A DNA stretch of 64,000 nt, taken from Warburgia ugandensis (lineage: Eukaryota; Streptophyta; Magnoliopsida; Canellales; Canellaceae). Shown in pieces: positions 23,042-35,803 of this stretch. The position numbers and the translations under genes are program-made. The notes under the pieces were generated by a model that was not told the DNA's origin, searched no databases, and was given only the letters and a program-made list of their open reading frames with translations. Positions within the stretch are counted from its first letter, which is position 1. Every line of letters begins with the position of its first letter. The DNA lies in assembly GCA_035236585.1 (NCBI GenBank), contig CP141139.1, positions 54,381,217 through 54,445,216 on the forward strand, written 5' to 3'.

Positions 23042-25634
23042 TGTGACGCCTCGGGTTTTTCATGAAATTTTTTTGCATTTATTTCAAAAGATGGCACGCC
23101 TCTAAATTTTAAAATACAAAAACAGCTGAAGATTTTTCTTTGAAATTCATTTTTCCAAAAACCTAGATGTCACCTTTATGCTCACACTATACATATATAT
23201 AGTTTTCTAGAAGATAGAAATTCATTTATTAAAAGAGGACCTATCCAATGGTTTACTTATATAGCCCTTATAACATTATATTAAATGTCCAATATCACAA
23301 TTTAAATGACTAACTACACAATACAAAAGCTTTAATAAAATGTATACTTGAGCACAGAAGTATGGTTACTGGATTCCTCTTCTTGTGTACATCTTCTCCT
23401 AACTATCTGTATATGAGATATTGTAAACATAAACATTTGCAATATCTCAGCAAGCTATACTCGGTAAGGGAGTTTAAAAAGCATGCTAAATCTTAAGATA
23501 CATTAATTATTCCATAGTAATTAGAATATTCATTTTCATAGCAATTTTATTGAATGGGATTTACTGTATGTTTTAGATTTCAAATATTCATTTACAAACC
23601 AAATATCTTCATTAATAATCCATTGATGAATCAATTATTAACATGTTTCATAATTATTGATATCTACATGTTTCATAATTATAAGTAATCCATTTATTTA
23701 TCAAACATCTTTAATTATTATTTGTTATCTAAATAAACTAATCCAATTCCATAAACCATACTCTACATAACAATTCTACCCGTTCATATACGCATATGAA
23801 ACTTATATGAAACTACACCCTCAATCATATACATATAGCATACGTACACATATATGGAAATTGTTAAAAGAAATACAAAATTATGAATATAATCAATAAG
23901 TCTCCTAATCTACACTCCCAGACTATACTGGGTTTCAGAATCATACCTCTCATCATGTGGGGTTCATAATCATCTAGCCTCTGCTAGTATATTAGTATAA
24001 TCCTCATGCCCCTCACCATACTGGCCCGACAATCCCCCAACCATTACTGGAAAAATAATATAAGGCATATCATCATGCTGTTTCATATAAGGCATCTCAT
24101 AATGTCATCATATAAGCACCATAGTGCATCAAATATAAGGACTACTATGCATACAGTAAGAATCTGTATAGCGCCCAGATAACTACTTAAGAATCCACTT
24201 ATACCATCCTCGGTGGAAATCACAATATCCATGTCCGTATGGGAGGACCATGGTTGTCACAGTGGCAGCCTTCCCATAATTTCCCAACCCAACTTTTAGC
24301 AACACAGTGCTTGGTATCCATAACATAATAAATTTCAGAGAGCGGGTGGAAAACCCCTCATTACTCTCTTAGCATAACATCCCCAGGCCTACTCCTATCT
24401 AAAACAAAACTCTCAGGCCTCCATGCCCAGATGTAAATTAATCATAATAGCAGGCAATTTACCTGTTCATATATTTTGTAATAAGAATAACATCCTCACT
24501 TATTTGGTGATAACCCACCAAGGATGTATCCTATAAACCTAGACTCATACATCATTGATATTGATATGGTACCCATGTACCATAAACATAATTTTACAAT
24601 TCACATACATGATGTACAAGTCATAAGCATCAATTATAACATGAATTATTTTAATTAATAGTATTTTTATAATTACAATTTAAAGCACGTCAAATATCAA
24701 TCATACCATTTTGTTTCATTACATTTATAATTAGAAATAAGATCATGATCTTATTATTTAGACATGCTATCTTAAATTTCCACTTACCTTGTGTGACGCG
24801 TTCTTCAATTCCGTTAGCATTGATTGTCATCCTTTTACGCTGATAAAATCTTCATTTTCACCTGGACTCTCCAAATCAAACAATCAATTAGTAACTTCTA
24901 ACTAAACAATCTAATTGAATAAGCTACATTGATCACGATCATAGAACTTGATCAATTTCCATACCTGGATCCTAGATCGATCTCGACCATCGATCAAGAT
25001 CAGTGAAATCTTCTCTAATCAAGCTTTTAATCCTAAATCTCTCATTAGATTCTTGATCTACACTTCTTAATGGTTATGATAGACTATTTGGATTTGAAAA
25101 ACAAAGTGAGATCATTGCAGATCAAATGATCTGACCTTCGATGAAAGGTCTGGAAATTTCAATGGTTAGATCTTTCCAGATAAAAAGTTGGGAAGGTGGG
25201 TTTTGTTCCTCGCATCCTAAGGATTGCAAGGGTACTCTCAATTTTTCAAAACTCCTCCTGGATTGCTCAAAATTCAGGTTTGAAGGCCAAGGGTTAAACT
25301 AGGTCCTGTCTAACTGATCATTAAGAACATCAGATCACTATGGGATGGCCATGGATTTGCCCGATCATGGCCGTACAATATTGTTGTGTCAGGATCTTCC
25401 TTCATATCAACTCCGATCATCAAATCGCTTAAGGGTTTTGTCCATGACGTCAAGAGGAACATGATGAATGACTAAGATCACTGATCTGAGTCATTTTCAC
25501 CTCTGCACGCATTGTTCCCTAGGACTATTCACCACTTCTCGGGTTCTATAACTGGTGACGACAATGGAAGGTGGGAACAAAGATGAAGAAAAGGGAAAGT
25601 GGGTTTACCTGTGTGAGCCCTAATGGGCATCATC

Positions 25635-25676
<42 letters not shown>

Positions 25677-26728
25677 GCAGCTGGCACACCAGATGCAGCA
25701 TCGGCCAGAGGAGGAAGACAAGTGGGAGAGTGGAAATATACGAGATGGAAGGAGGGTTCCGGCCAAATTGATTCTTCATGCCCAAATTAGATGCATTAGA
25801 AAAGAAGAGGCAGGGTTCTTCTGGTTTTTCTTCCGCTAGTCAAAAGAGGGTTCCAAGGAAAAGCAGGGGTGTTTGAATGGAGGGAACAATTGGTGATGGT
25901 GGGAGATCATGCGAGGGAGAGGAAGATGTAGGCATGGAGGGTTTCTCCCTCGTCCCGTGAAGATCCAAGCAAAGGAACAAGGTGGACACCGGTTTTCTCC
26001 ATTTTCTCAGGCATCATACATCTACTTCATCACATTTTTGGGGTTTCATGTGTTTTTGATGTGATGGGTGCATTAGACACAATGGAATCACCAATGACTA
26101 GTCAGGGAGAGGGGAAAAGATGAGAGAGAGGGAGCAGGGAAACTTGGCTTGATCGAGAAACCCGATTTAGATTTTCTTCTTGGTTGCCAAAAAACCAGAA
26201 GGAAAGGGAGCTAGGGTTTGGGGTTGTTGGTGTTGGTGTCAGGTTTTGGAAAGAACTAGACCTAGCATTACATTGGGTTTCCAATGTGTGTGTGGTGGGA
26301 GGGTGCCAATATCAATTTGGCCCCCTCCGTTGAAATCTTTTAATTACTATATTGCCGTTGACTTCGAAGTCCCATAACTTCTTCATACGGACTCTATTTT
26401 TAGCGTTCTTTGGCTCGTTGGATTCCATTTTTTGATTAATATCTAATGGTTTTAGTTTTAGTTCCAAATTATTATCCTATTAAAATATATACTTCTTAAA
26501 AACTCATAACATGATCATGGAATAGTAAAATTTTGGGGTAAAATTCATCCAAACTCCGATTTTAGTGTTCTTTATGTCGTTGGACTTGATTTTTCAAGTA
26601 CATTCCAAATATTCATGTTTCCACTCTAAATTCCATTTCTATATAAAAATTTCTTTTCTCTGGGTCAAAATTTCCAAATTCACATAATAATGCCCAGAAT
26701 AGTATTTACAAAATTTGAGTTTGTTACA
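23042..26728 (-). mobile_element. Family-A 3' LTR (3687 bp)
   Basis: The plus strand begins TGTGACGCCTCGGG and ends GAGTTTGTTACA, so on the minus strand it runs TGTAACAAACTC to CGTCACA. The first 1.57 kb matches the split LTR at 35383-48579. It contains a hairpin at 23415-23448, a splice-donor-like site (minus strand CAGGTAAA, 25604-25611) and a (GA)n run at 25638-25673. No gene is present; the 65-codon frame at 26180 is a chance frame. Confidence 0.9.
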
Positions 26729-26925
26729 ATCTTCCCCCCTTAATCAAATTTCATCCTCAAAATTCCTTTCATGCTATGTTTTTAAACCATTATAGGAGTA
26801 TTCTCATCTCATCATAAACTTAATTTCTTATAATTCCTTCCATGTAATAATATTCTTAAAATGTAACTAGTCTTTAACTTAAAGTAAATATCATACCACT
26901 TTCGCTGCGTACTCTGATATTTGGT
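26729..26925 (-). pseudogene. Family-A polypurine tract and decayed integrase C-terminus
   Basis: Next to the LTR, the minus strand has the purine run TTAAGGGGGGAAGAT. Just upstream of it is a frame reading FEDEI-stop-LRG, the signature that ends the pol frame of plant gypsy elements. A 20-base word (26899-26918) encoding IRVRSE lies 171 bp from the LTR, nearly identical in sequence and distance to one in family B. I take these as the last trace of integrase. Confidence 0.65.
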
Positions 26926-28116
26926 TGTTATTAGGTAATCTATCAAAATCTCGATTCATAAGTTATACTCTTATCACCACATTAGTGAGATCATGTTTCA
27001 ATCTAATTGATTTCAAATATCTATTTTCTTAACATCCAGCATATGTTTTTCATAACCTTCCACAATAATTACTCATTGATTGGAATAGGGATATTAACTT
27101 CTATCCACCATTCCCTCTCTTTCTACCATCTTAAATAGCAATACATTTATGACTAAATTTTTCTTTTTATTTCTACCTTCATAGTTTCTTTGATTGTAAT
27201 GATCTTGAGAACATATATCCTTTATCTGCAACTCAAACTTTCTATTTTCTCATCCATATAATTCTTTATACTAACTTCAAACATTGAATATATATTTCTC
27301 ACTTAAAGACAATCCCTTCTACATATGCTTAACCAATTCTAACCTTATGAAACTGCCTATCTTCAAATTTCCAAGTATGATATTTCTAATGAAATTTTGA
27401 CAGAGTCTCCTTTGTTTTTTGGACTTACGCATTTAACATATGCGATGCGATACACTTGATAAGCCATTTATAAGTACACAATACATTTCTGAGACTCAGT
27501 CTCACCACATTCCATCATTCACTATACAGAATTAACCATTCATTCACAAATAATATATATCTCAAAGACTTTGTCTCGTTACATTCTCCACATTACTCAT
27601 AATATAACAAATCCTAATGTTGTGAGAATTACTTACCCATTTCCACAACTTCATGAATAATATCCAAGTTCTTCAATAGTATTGTACCAACCCATTATAA
27701 AATCATCACTTGATAAATGTTTAATCACAATCATCATCTTCACAACCATATATAATGGAAAATTTTCATATTGCCCACAATCTTCTATCAAAATCCATCA
27801 TAAATTGCATTGTAATAGAAATATGAAAATTTACAATCCCAACTACAAATAAAAAATCCAATTACTATAATTACACAAAATAAGGTACAAATACAATTCA
27901 CTTGTTTTCTTAAAGTATACTACCCTTCATAGGTAGTATCTGTTTCTCATAATCAAGATTACTATCTTTTATATATCCCATAGATCATTCTTCCTGTATT
28001 GGGATATGTTTTTATTACCAAAATCATCACTATTCAACAACCTAGTGATGTTAATTAGAAACATTAATTTCTTATTTAAATGGTGGTTTATTGTAATATA
28101 TTTTAATCCTTTATCA
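26926..28116 (-). other. Family-A internal region, non-coding part
   Basis: AT-rich sequence with no gag, protease, RT or integrase motif recognised on either strand. It is best described as a filler region of a non-autonomous retrotransposon. Confidence 0.55.
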
Positions 28117-28293
28117 AGCACATTTACTTGTGATTAGGTAGATTTTACATTTAGGCAGCACACACATGAGAATGCAAAGTATAATTTGAATCTTTATCAT
28201 ACACACTTGTGATTAGGTAGCTTTTACTTTTAGGCAGTACACACATGACAATGCAAGGTATAATTTGATTCTTTATCACACACACACACACAC

Positions 28294-28325
<32 letters not shown>

Positions 28326-28640
28326 TTGTGATTAGGTAGTTTCTACATTTAGATAACACGCACATGAGAATGCAAAGTATAGGGAAATCTTAAATCTTCA
28401 TTATGCACACTTGTAACTGAGTTGTTTCTATTTTAAGGAGCATACATTTGAGAATGCAAAGTGTAGGGGTTTTTAAATCTTGAACATGCACACTTACTTA
28501 TAACTAAATAGTTTTTACTTTATTGAACACACACATGAAAATCAAAGAGTAAGGGAACTAAAGAGAAAATAGGGAAAGGAAGCTCAGTTATTTCTTGCAT
28601 GAGAATTTTAATTTTTCATCATGCACACTTCTTGTGAAAA
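28117..28640 (-). repeat. Tandem repeat inside family A, unit about 85 bp, with embedded (CA)n
   Basis: About six units begin near 28119, 28201, 28320, 28405, 28489 and 28623. Each has CACACTTGTGATTAGGTAG, a TTTTACATTTAGG stretch and a CACATGAGAATGCAAAGTAT phrase, or decayed forms. In the third unit the CACA word has grown into a CA run at 28277-28325 with one G interruption. Unit order shows increasing decay to the right. Confidence 0.8.
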
Positions 28641-28989
28641 TTGAATAGGAAATAGGGCAAGGCAAATAAAGATAAGGAAATAGGGAAAAAGATAGAGTAT
28701 GGTCAAAGAGATATGGAGATGAAATGAGAGAAGGCTATAAGTCTGGGAAAAGAGGATAATGCAATGAGAATTATGAAGAGAAGTGTAAAATGGAGGGAAA
28801 TAAGAAAGAGCTAGAATTTGAGAATGCATAGGATTTCTCCTGTACAATGATTTTATTAATTTTAGTTTATTTTATTTATTAACCTTTCACTCCATCTTTC
28901 TTCTCAATTCATATATCGTTCATCATCCATAACAATCATCATTGTCAAAATACATGTCATCATTCATTCACTTTACAACTAATATAATG
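28641..28989 (-). other. Family-A internal region, purine-rich segment and target site of solo LTR C
   Basis: The plus strand is rich in GA and GGA up to about 28830, without coding content. The last five bases (TAATG, 28985-28989) are the left target-site copy for the solo LTR that follows. Confidence 0.6.
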
Positions 28990-31900
28990 TGTGATGACTT
29001 GGGTTTTTGAAAGACATATTTGTAATACACTTTTCAAAGGCAAGGGCCCTTAGTAGTAAAATTTTTTTGCAAAACAAAGCTGTAGAAAATCTTTTATTTA
29101 AAACTTGTTTGAAAGCCCAAGTCATCACTTCATACATAACATAAGTAAATTTTTTGTACAAGATAAAATTCCATTGAAGGACTATACTTTTATTAAATTC
29201 CAAAATCCATCCAATGGTTCACAATATAGCCCGGTATTAGTACAATACTTGTCCAAATTACATAATCCAAACTTCAAACCTCACCATACATGAAAAACTC
29301 TTAATACAATACATTACTCTCAAATAAAATACATGTCTTTAAGGGGTATACCTTGATTGATTATTCTTTCAAGTCTTATTAAGTCTTGAGCTCCTAATTC
29401 TCCTTCTCTGTATCTAAGATATTGTAAACATTGAAACATTTACCATATCTCAGCAAGCTATGCTTGGTAGGGGATTTCAAGAAACATGAAACTTTGACAG
29501 TATAATCCTAATACTTCATAATCCCATTATTCATACTCATGGAGCAATCTCTTTACTTTTTCATATATGTACATCCTTACACATACATATGGTATACTGT
29601 GTATAGATATATACATATGGTCAAAACTGTGAAAAATAGTTAATATCTCAAAACATAATCATATCCAGCTTATGCTGAGTTGATAAATCACCAAACTCTA
29701 CTAGAAATACTCATCGGTAATCCACAATTACCCAGCATCTCATCATGCCATATCATAAGGCATATCACTATGCCATGCTTTATAATGCAAAAATACTCAA
29801 AGGACTACTATGCATGCAGTCATAATCTATACCAACGCGCCCAGATAACTGCTCAATAATCCACCTATACCATCCTTGGTGGAAATCGCAATATCCATGT
29901 CCGTGTGGGGAGGACCATGGCTGTCACAGTGGAGGCCTTCCCATAATTGCCCCACCCAACTTTTAGCCTCATTTAGGCTTAGTATCCATATAATAACAAG
30001 TTTTGGAGAGTGGGTGGCCAAACCCTACTAACTCTCCTAGCATAGCATCCCCAGGCCTATGCATGTTTAAAACAAACCTACAAGCCTCCATGCTTGTATG
30101 TAAAATAATTCTCATACGTATCAGACAGTCTATCTGTTTACTTAGGGTTGGAATACTTTCTAGTTTCCTATTCACTTAGGGTTTTCCTCATTTCTAACAT
30201 AATCATTTCGCATGTGTTTTGGTTGGATCATAAGGGTTTTCAATGGGTTTAATACAAGTATTTACATTATACTTGTCAACATTTTCAGAAAAATGATCAT
30301 GTATACAACATGTACTTCTCATGTAGATGCATTCATAAAATCCTTCAACCTTCAGGTAGTGATCCATCTCTTCAAATTTTCCATGATCCTGACTGATGTA
30401 TGACATCTGTAAATTCATACATACCATCAATATATATACAGTCTGAATAATCCTATATTTTTAATCCTATCTATGTTCTTTGTCTAATCTTGTCCTTTGA
30501 TATAAAGGATCTATACCTTGTGTCCTATCATGATCTATCTTTCTCAGATAGTGTTTATGCTATTAATCAATAGATCTGATGGTTAGAATGATCTTCTAAT
30601 CATTTAGATGTAAGTATTTTCTATTCTAAGCCTTTGTATATCCATCTCTTTGATCTTGATCTTTCATAGATCCTTTGATCAACAATCTATACTTGTTGAT
30701 AAAGATCAAGGGACTAGATCTTCTATCATCTAGTTCTTCTTTGATCTAAGTTCATTTATTTGATCATCCCTAAGCAGGATGATCCTGGTTCTTTTTCCTT
30801 GAATCATATTTGATCAAGGGTTTGGATGATCTAATCTAATGATCTAGATTTGATCTATAGCATACATACTAATAAACATGTGTACTAAGTATAATACAAT
30901 GTTATTATTCTTATTGTTCTTGATCATTCAAGATCTTATGGATCTTATTTGATCATCCTTATCTTACTTACAATTTTTATTAGTATTAGATAATTTACTA
31001 ACCATTTATGCTCTTATTATTATTATTCAACTAATTAATGTTTTACTAGTTGAAGATAACTTATTTCAGCCTAAGTCTAGACTATTCCTCTTATTTCCAA
31101 TTGGCTAAGGCTTACTAGTTGAATGGGTGAACACAAAGTGGTTACTTCAATCCTCATGTAAGGAGGCCTTTAGATCTCACAAATATCAACGGAAGGTAGG
31201 GGAAGAGCGAGGCTCTATTAGACAACCCCCTTAACCACTATGTTCAACATTCACTAGAGTAACCTTAGCTCAACCTTTCATAAGGTTCTTATTAGCATGC
31301 TAACCCTAAGTACTCTTTCTAATTGATTTTAATTATGTCCATGAATATTTACAATGTCATTCATGGGGTTTATTATTCTCCTAGTTTGGGCCAATGATTT
31401 GATAATCTGCATATTGTCCTACTAACTATAACCCTTACTAATTAAGTCCAAGTCAAATAATTCATCTCAATTATCCAAGAAACTCTACTTTCTCATTAGA
31501 TTCTATTTTTGATGTTTTATGCTCTTTATCTCATAACTACTTTAACAATTAAATCTACTAATAAAATTTAACCATAAATGAAATTTAAAGCATAAAACTA
31601 CATAACATTTTACACTGACATGCTTCCCATATAACTTAGCTTAATGAAATGAAACTATACTTAAACTAGCATGCCCCTAAGTTGTAAATTATATTAAATT
31701 TTACTACTAATCTAATGGAATCATGCTTAAACTTCAAATGTAAACTAACATGGCCCTAATACAATTAACTCTATCAACCTAATATAACAATATAATCACA
31801 TAGCATGCTAAAATCTAAGAACTATCATGCTTTATAATATGAATAACATTTACAATACTATTATCAAATAAAAGACATGCAGTTAATTAGATTAAAATTA

Positions 31901-33914
31901 TTAGAAACCTTTATTTATGATCTAACCATTAGATCTTGGATTTTTTCCTTTTAATCAAGGGTTTTAATTACATTTAGGGTTTTTACTTCATTAAAGTCCA
32001 AAGATCACATTCCTTTGTTTTTGTCATAATAAATCCATGATATCCATGGATTACATCATATTATCCCTCATTCGATCCATCCCAAATGTCTGATCACACT
32101 TGATCTTATTGATCAAATGGGTCCCTTTGCATTTTTAGGGTTTTTATACCATAAAGGGTAGATCTCTCATTTTATGCTAGATCTGTAAAAATAAATAGTG
32201 GATATTACTTAATTTCAATATTATATCATCATTAAAATAGATCCCTAAGATCTGATCATCTCAAATCTTGAAAGTTGGATACTTACTTCATAAATACATA
32301 AAGTTTCATAAGGAATTTTCTATATTTTATGATTTCAGAAGAAAATAGATGAAATAATATTTCCATATCTACTTTCAGATCTCAATTTGGAGTTAGACGA
32401 CTCCTTAATTGAAATTTGAAGTTCACAGTCATTATAGGGTTCAATTTGATTTGGGCCCATTAGAATGGATGGCCTAGATTCGTATGGGTGGAAAGGACCA
32501 GGTTGAACGAAATAGTTGGGCGGTAGTCGGGATGTCTGCGTGATGCGCTATGCCCAGGTCTGGTGCTTTCGAGCGATGGTCCCGCCAGGACAACGTCACA
32601 TGTGCGTTGCGGGTTCGGAAACACCGTCAAATGGTGCGTTTCCACACTGTGTTTTGCACTGCTTTTCAGAAACCTGATCTGATCGGGAGATCGGACAGTC
32701 CGTTTGGACCGTCTAATCAATCCGTCTCCAATTGGGGGACCTAAATGCTATGAAATTTCTAGCTAGGTTTTTTGAACCATTTTGGATCTATTGGACAGAT
32801 CAGATTTTCCATCTGAGTCCTCCATCATCCAGAATTGAAGGATACGATCCTTACTTTATTTTTACAATTTTTAACCCAAACCTAATTACAGAAAAATAAA
32901 ATTTTTATAAAACAATAATAAATAAGTTTAGGAAGTAGTTTCACCTACTTGATTGGAGAAACAACTTAGATTTGATGCCCAAAAAGAGAAAAATACCCGT
33001 TGATGATAATATAGCATGATAATTCCTTTTTTTTTGTGATTTTCTATTGATTTCACCATTGGATCTTGAAATTGATTTAGGATTTTTGTAGATGAGGTAG
33101 TCTAGGACAATTTGGGATATTGGATTTGTAAGATTTGATCTGGAACAGAGTGCCTAATTGAATTTAGGTCTCTTGTTCCAATCTTGAGAGAGGAGAGAGA
33201 AAGTAAAAGAAAAGGGAATTTTGGAATTTTGGAAAGGGATATATATATATATATATATGTTTTTATAAGGGAACCAAGATAATTTCGTGGAAAATTTTAT
33301 GAATATTTTTTGAGGATTTTTAGGGGTGTATTTATAGGCATTTTGGGTGTTTTTCATAATTATGTGTAATTATTATGTTTCAATTCTTTTAAATATTTAA
33401 TTAACATTGGATCCTCCACTACCACCTTCTTATCCACTAGCAGTTGGTAGTGGTTTGACAACTCATTACATGTTTTCTGGCCATTGGATTCGTTTGTGGG
33501 CCCCTTGTGGGCCCCACAGGAGTGTGAAAGGACCATCTTCCCTTTTTATGGAGAAAAATCTATTTTATTCTCCTGAACTCAGAATTGAGCGTACTTAGTG
33601 GTGTTAGATTTGTATTTTTGAGTACATCATGAATATTGAGGTCTTACTTTTTAGCTATGGGTAAAATTACCATTTTACCCTTTTATTCACAAAAATGAAG
33701 AAATTAAGAATTTTTCATCCGAATTCAGAGTTTATCATGCTTACAATCATTCTGAAGGGTTTGTTAAGCATTTTTCAATTATTCATGTCTTATACTTTGA
33801 TTGTACTCTATGAGAAGTGCATTTTTAATAACCCTAATATTCTAGCTTAGAATTTTTAAAAATGCAAACTAAATTGATTTTCTCAATCAATTTACAAAAA
33901 TTGGGGTTGTTACA
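28990..33914 (-). mobile_element. Family-C solo LTR (4925 bp) with TAATG target duplication
   Basis: The plus strand begins TGTGATGACTTGGG and ends TTGGGGTTGTTACA, the exact inverse of LTR C1. TAATG flanks it at 28985-28989 and 33915-33919. No PBS or PPT lies beside it, and family-A internal sequence continues on both sides, so it is a solo LTR made by LTR-LTR recombination. Features shared with C1: a hairpin (29417-29450), a TATA box (33329-33336) and a CpG-rich block (about 32500-32700) that differs in sequence from C1. A short (TA)n run lies at 33239-33258. Confidence 0.95.
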
Positions 33915-33919
33915 TAATG

Positions 33920-35368
33920 TAAGATTTTACCATGTCTTGTCTTATACATAAGAAGACTATTTTATCACAACAACATTTTATCTTTATGATAATCAACATT
34001 GTCTCATAATTTGCATCTCAATTCAATCTTGGTATCATACCCAAGTCTATCGTATCACATGAGGATATACTTATCATTCTTTCGATAAGCCTTAATAAAC
34101 ATTTCTTTGACTAAGTCCTTGTGTTAGTGACTTATACATCAACTAGAGTTATCATCTCAACTCCCTTTTTCAACTTTTCACCAATGCATTCATCTTTAGC
34201 ATAATTATACCTCATCATAAGCATCATCAAGACCTTATCCTACTTAGGAGTTGGCCATAACATATTTCACATGATTATACATAACAAAAGAATATACTGT
34301 TCCTTATTTCATTGTGGAATTAATGTGAATCACTTGTTTCTTAAAAAGATCTCAGATAATACATATATATTTTATAAGCTTCATAATTAGCTTTGTCTTA
34401 AATTTTTTTTTTTGTCTCAATTTTAGAAGTCATCTCATACTCTACTATTGTAGTAAGTTTCTTACCAATAACTTAAAATTTTAGATTAGGATATAATTCT
34501 TTTAAACATCAATCCATTATTTGTTTATATGAAACTGATTCTTATATTCTATCCTAATGACATTTCTTATTGTAAACCAATAATTTCTTTTTTTTATCTC
34601 ATTACTTCTACATGAGAAAGAAAGTACTCATTATTTCCTTATATTCTTTTCAAGCAGTATTGTCTCTACAGATACATTTGCTTTGTTATTTCTAACATAC
34701 CATTTCTAGTTTCAAAGTATATGGTAGTTCTAGCTTCCATTTCAATGGAAGTTTGCAATTCTTCTAAGTTTTCTCCTCTTGAACCTATCATTCCTTAATT
34801 ATTCCTATTTCTCCTCTTTAATTTGCTATTTTTTAGTCATCTATATTTCACACTTTTCTATACAAACCAAGACCACATTCAATACATTCTATATTAGCTT
34901 TTCAAGCCTATCTTTTGCCTATTTTCAAACTTTCTACTCTTACACTTGGTATACATGAACAATACATACCTATGTTGGGTATTCCATCCTCGAACATTGA
35001 CACTAGGCATAACTTCTATTTAAGCTTGGGTAGGAGCATTTTACACTGCTATAAGTTATGGTATTTGGGTACCTTATAGATAAAAAGGATGTTCCATAAT
35101 ACTAACTTAACTATTTCTACTACTTGATTCCCTTATTCACTATTCTCAATAGTGGAATCACTAATTTCTCAAATCATATTCTTGGTTGTCATACTAAGGA
35201 CATCTCCTCATGGTATACTGTTCCTTTATAATCTAATTATACTAACTTATTCTCTCTAATACTTAACTAATACCATCATAATACAACATCAACTCACTAT
35301 ATCCTGACCTATACTTGAATTCTAATCTTTTTATTGGACATCAAGGGCTGCAAGTGACTAGATGAACC
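33920..35368 (-). other. Family-A internal region, PBS-proximal part
   Basis: AT-rich and T-rich on the plus strand, with no open frame of note. In the element's sense direction this is the position where gag would be expected. No CCHC zinc knuckle or other gag motif is seen. Confidence 0.6.
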
Positions 35369-35382
35369 GCTCTAATACCAAC
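35369..35382 (-). other. Primer-binding site of family A (tRNA-Met type)
   Basis: The minus strand reads GTTGGTATTAGAGC directly after the LTR end, one base different from the usual TGGTATCAGAGC complement of plant initiator tRNA-Met. It fixes the element's orientation. Confidence 0.85.
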
Positions 35383-35598
35383 TGTGACACGTTGGGTTTT
35401 CCATGAAAATTTTTCGCGTCTATTTCAAAAGATGTCGTGCCTCTAAATTTTAAAATACAAAAATAATGGAAGATTTTTCTTTGAAATTCATTTTTCCAAA
35501 AACCCGAATGTCACCTTTATGCTCACACTATACATACATACATACATACATACATACATACATACATACATACATACATACATACATACATACATACA

Positions 35599-35634
<36 letters not shown>

Positions 35635-35803
35635 TATATAGTTTTTTAAAAGATAGAGATTCATTTCTTAAAACAGGACCTATCAAGTGGTTCACTTATA
35701 CAACCCCTATAACATTATATTAAATGTCCAATATCATAATTCAAATGACTAACTACACAATATAAAAGCTTTAATAAAATGTATACTTAAGCACAAAAGT
35801 ATA
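35383..35803 (-). mobile_element. Family-A 5' LTR, first segment
   Basis: Matches the start of the 3' LTR at 23042, with a large ACAT expansion inside. It stops at the GTATA target (35799-35803) of solo LTR B and resumes at 38471. The open frame through the microsatellite that reads repeating YIHT is an artefact. Confidence 0.9.
35531..35640 (+). repeat. (ACAT)n then (TA)n microsatellite inside LTR A
   Basis: About 24 ACAT units run into a TA tract. The other LTR of the same element has only about 14 bases (atacatatatatag) at this place (near 23190). The run expanded after insertion of the element. Confidence 0.95.

Noticed and set aside
13749-33914. A 5-kb inverted repeat (13749-18705 against 28990-33914) as one inverted duplication or giant foldback element
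   Set aside because: Each arm has its own LTR ends. The right arm has its own target duplication (TAATG) within family A, and the left has a PBS. They are two independent insertions of one LTR family.
35466-35723. A frame encoding repeated YIHT
   Set aside because: It is a translation of the ACAT microsatellite.
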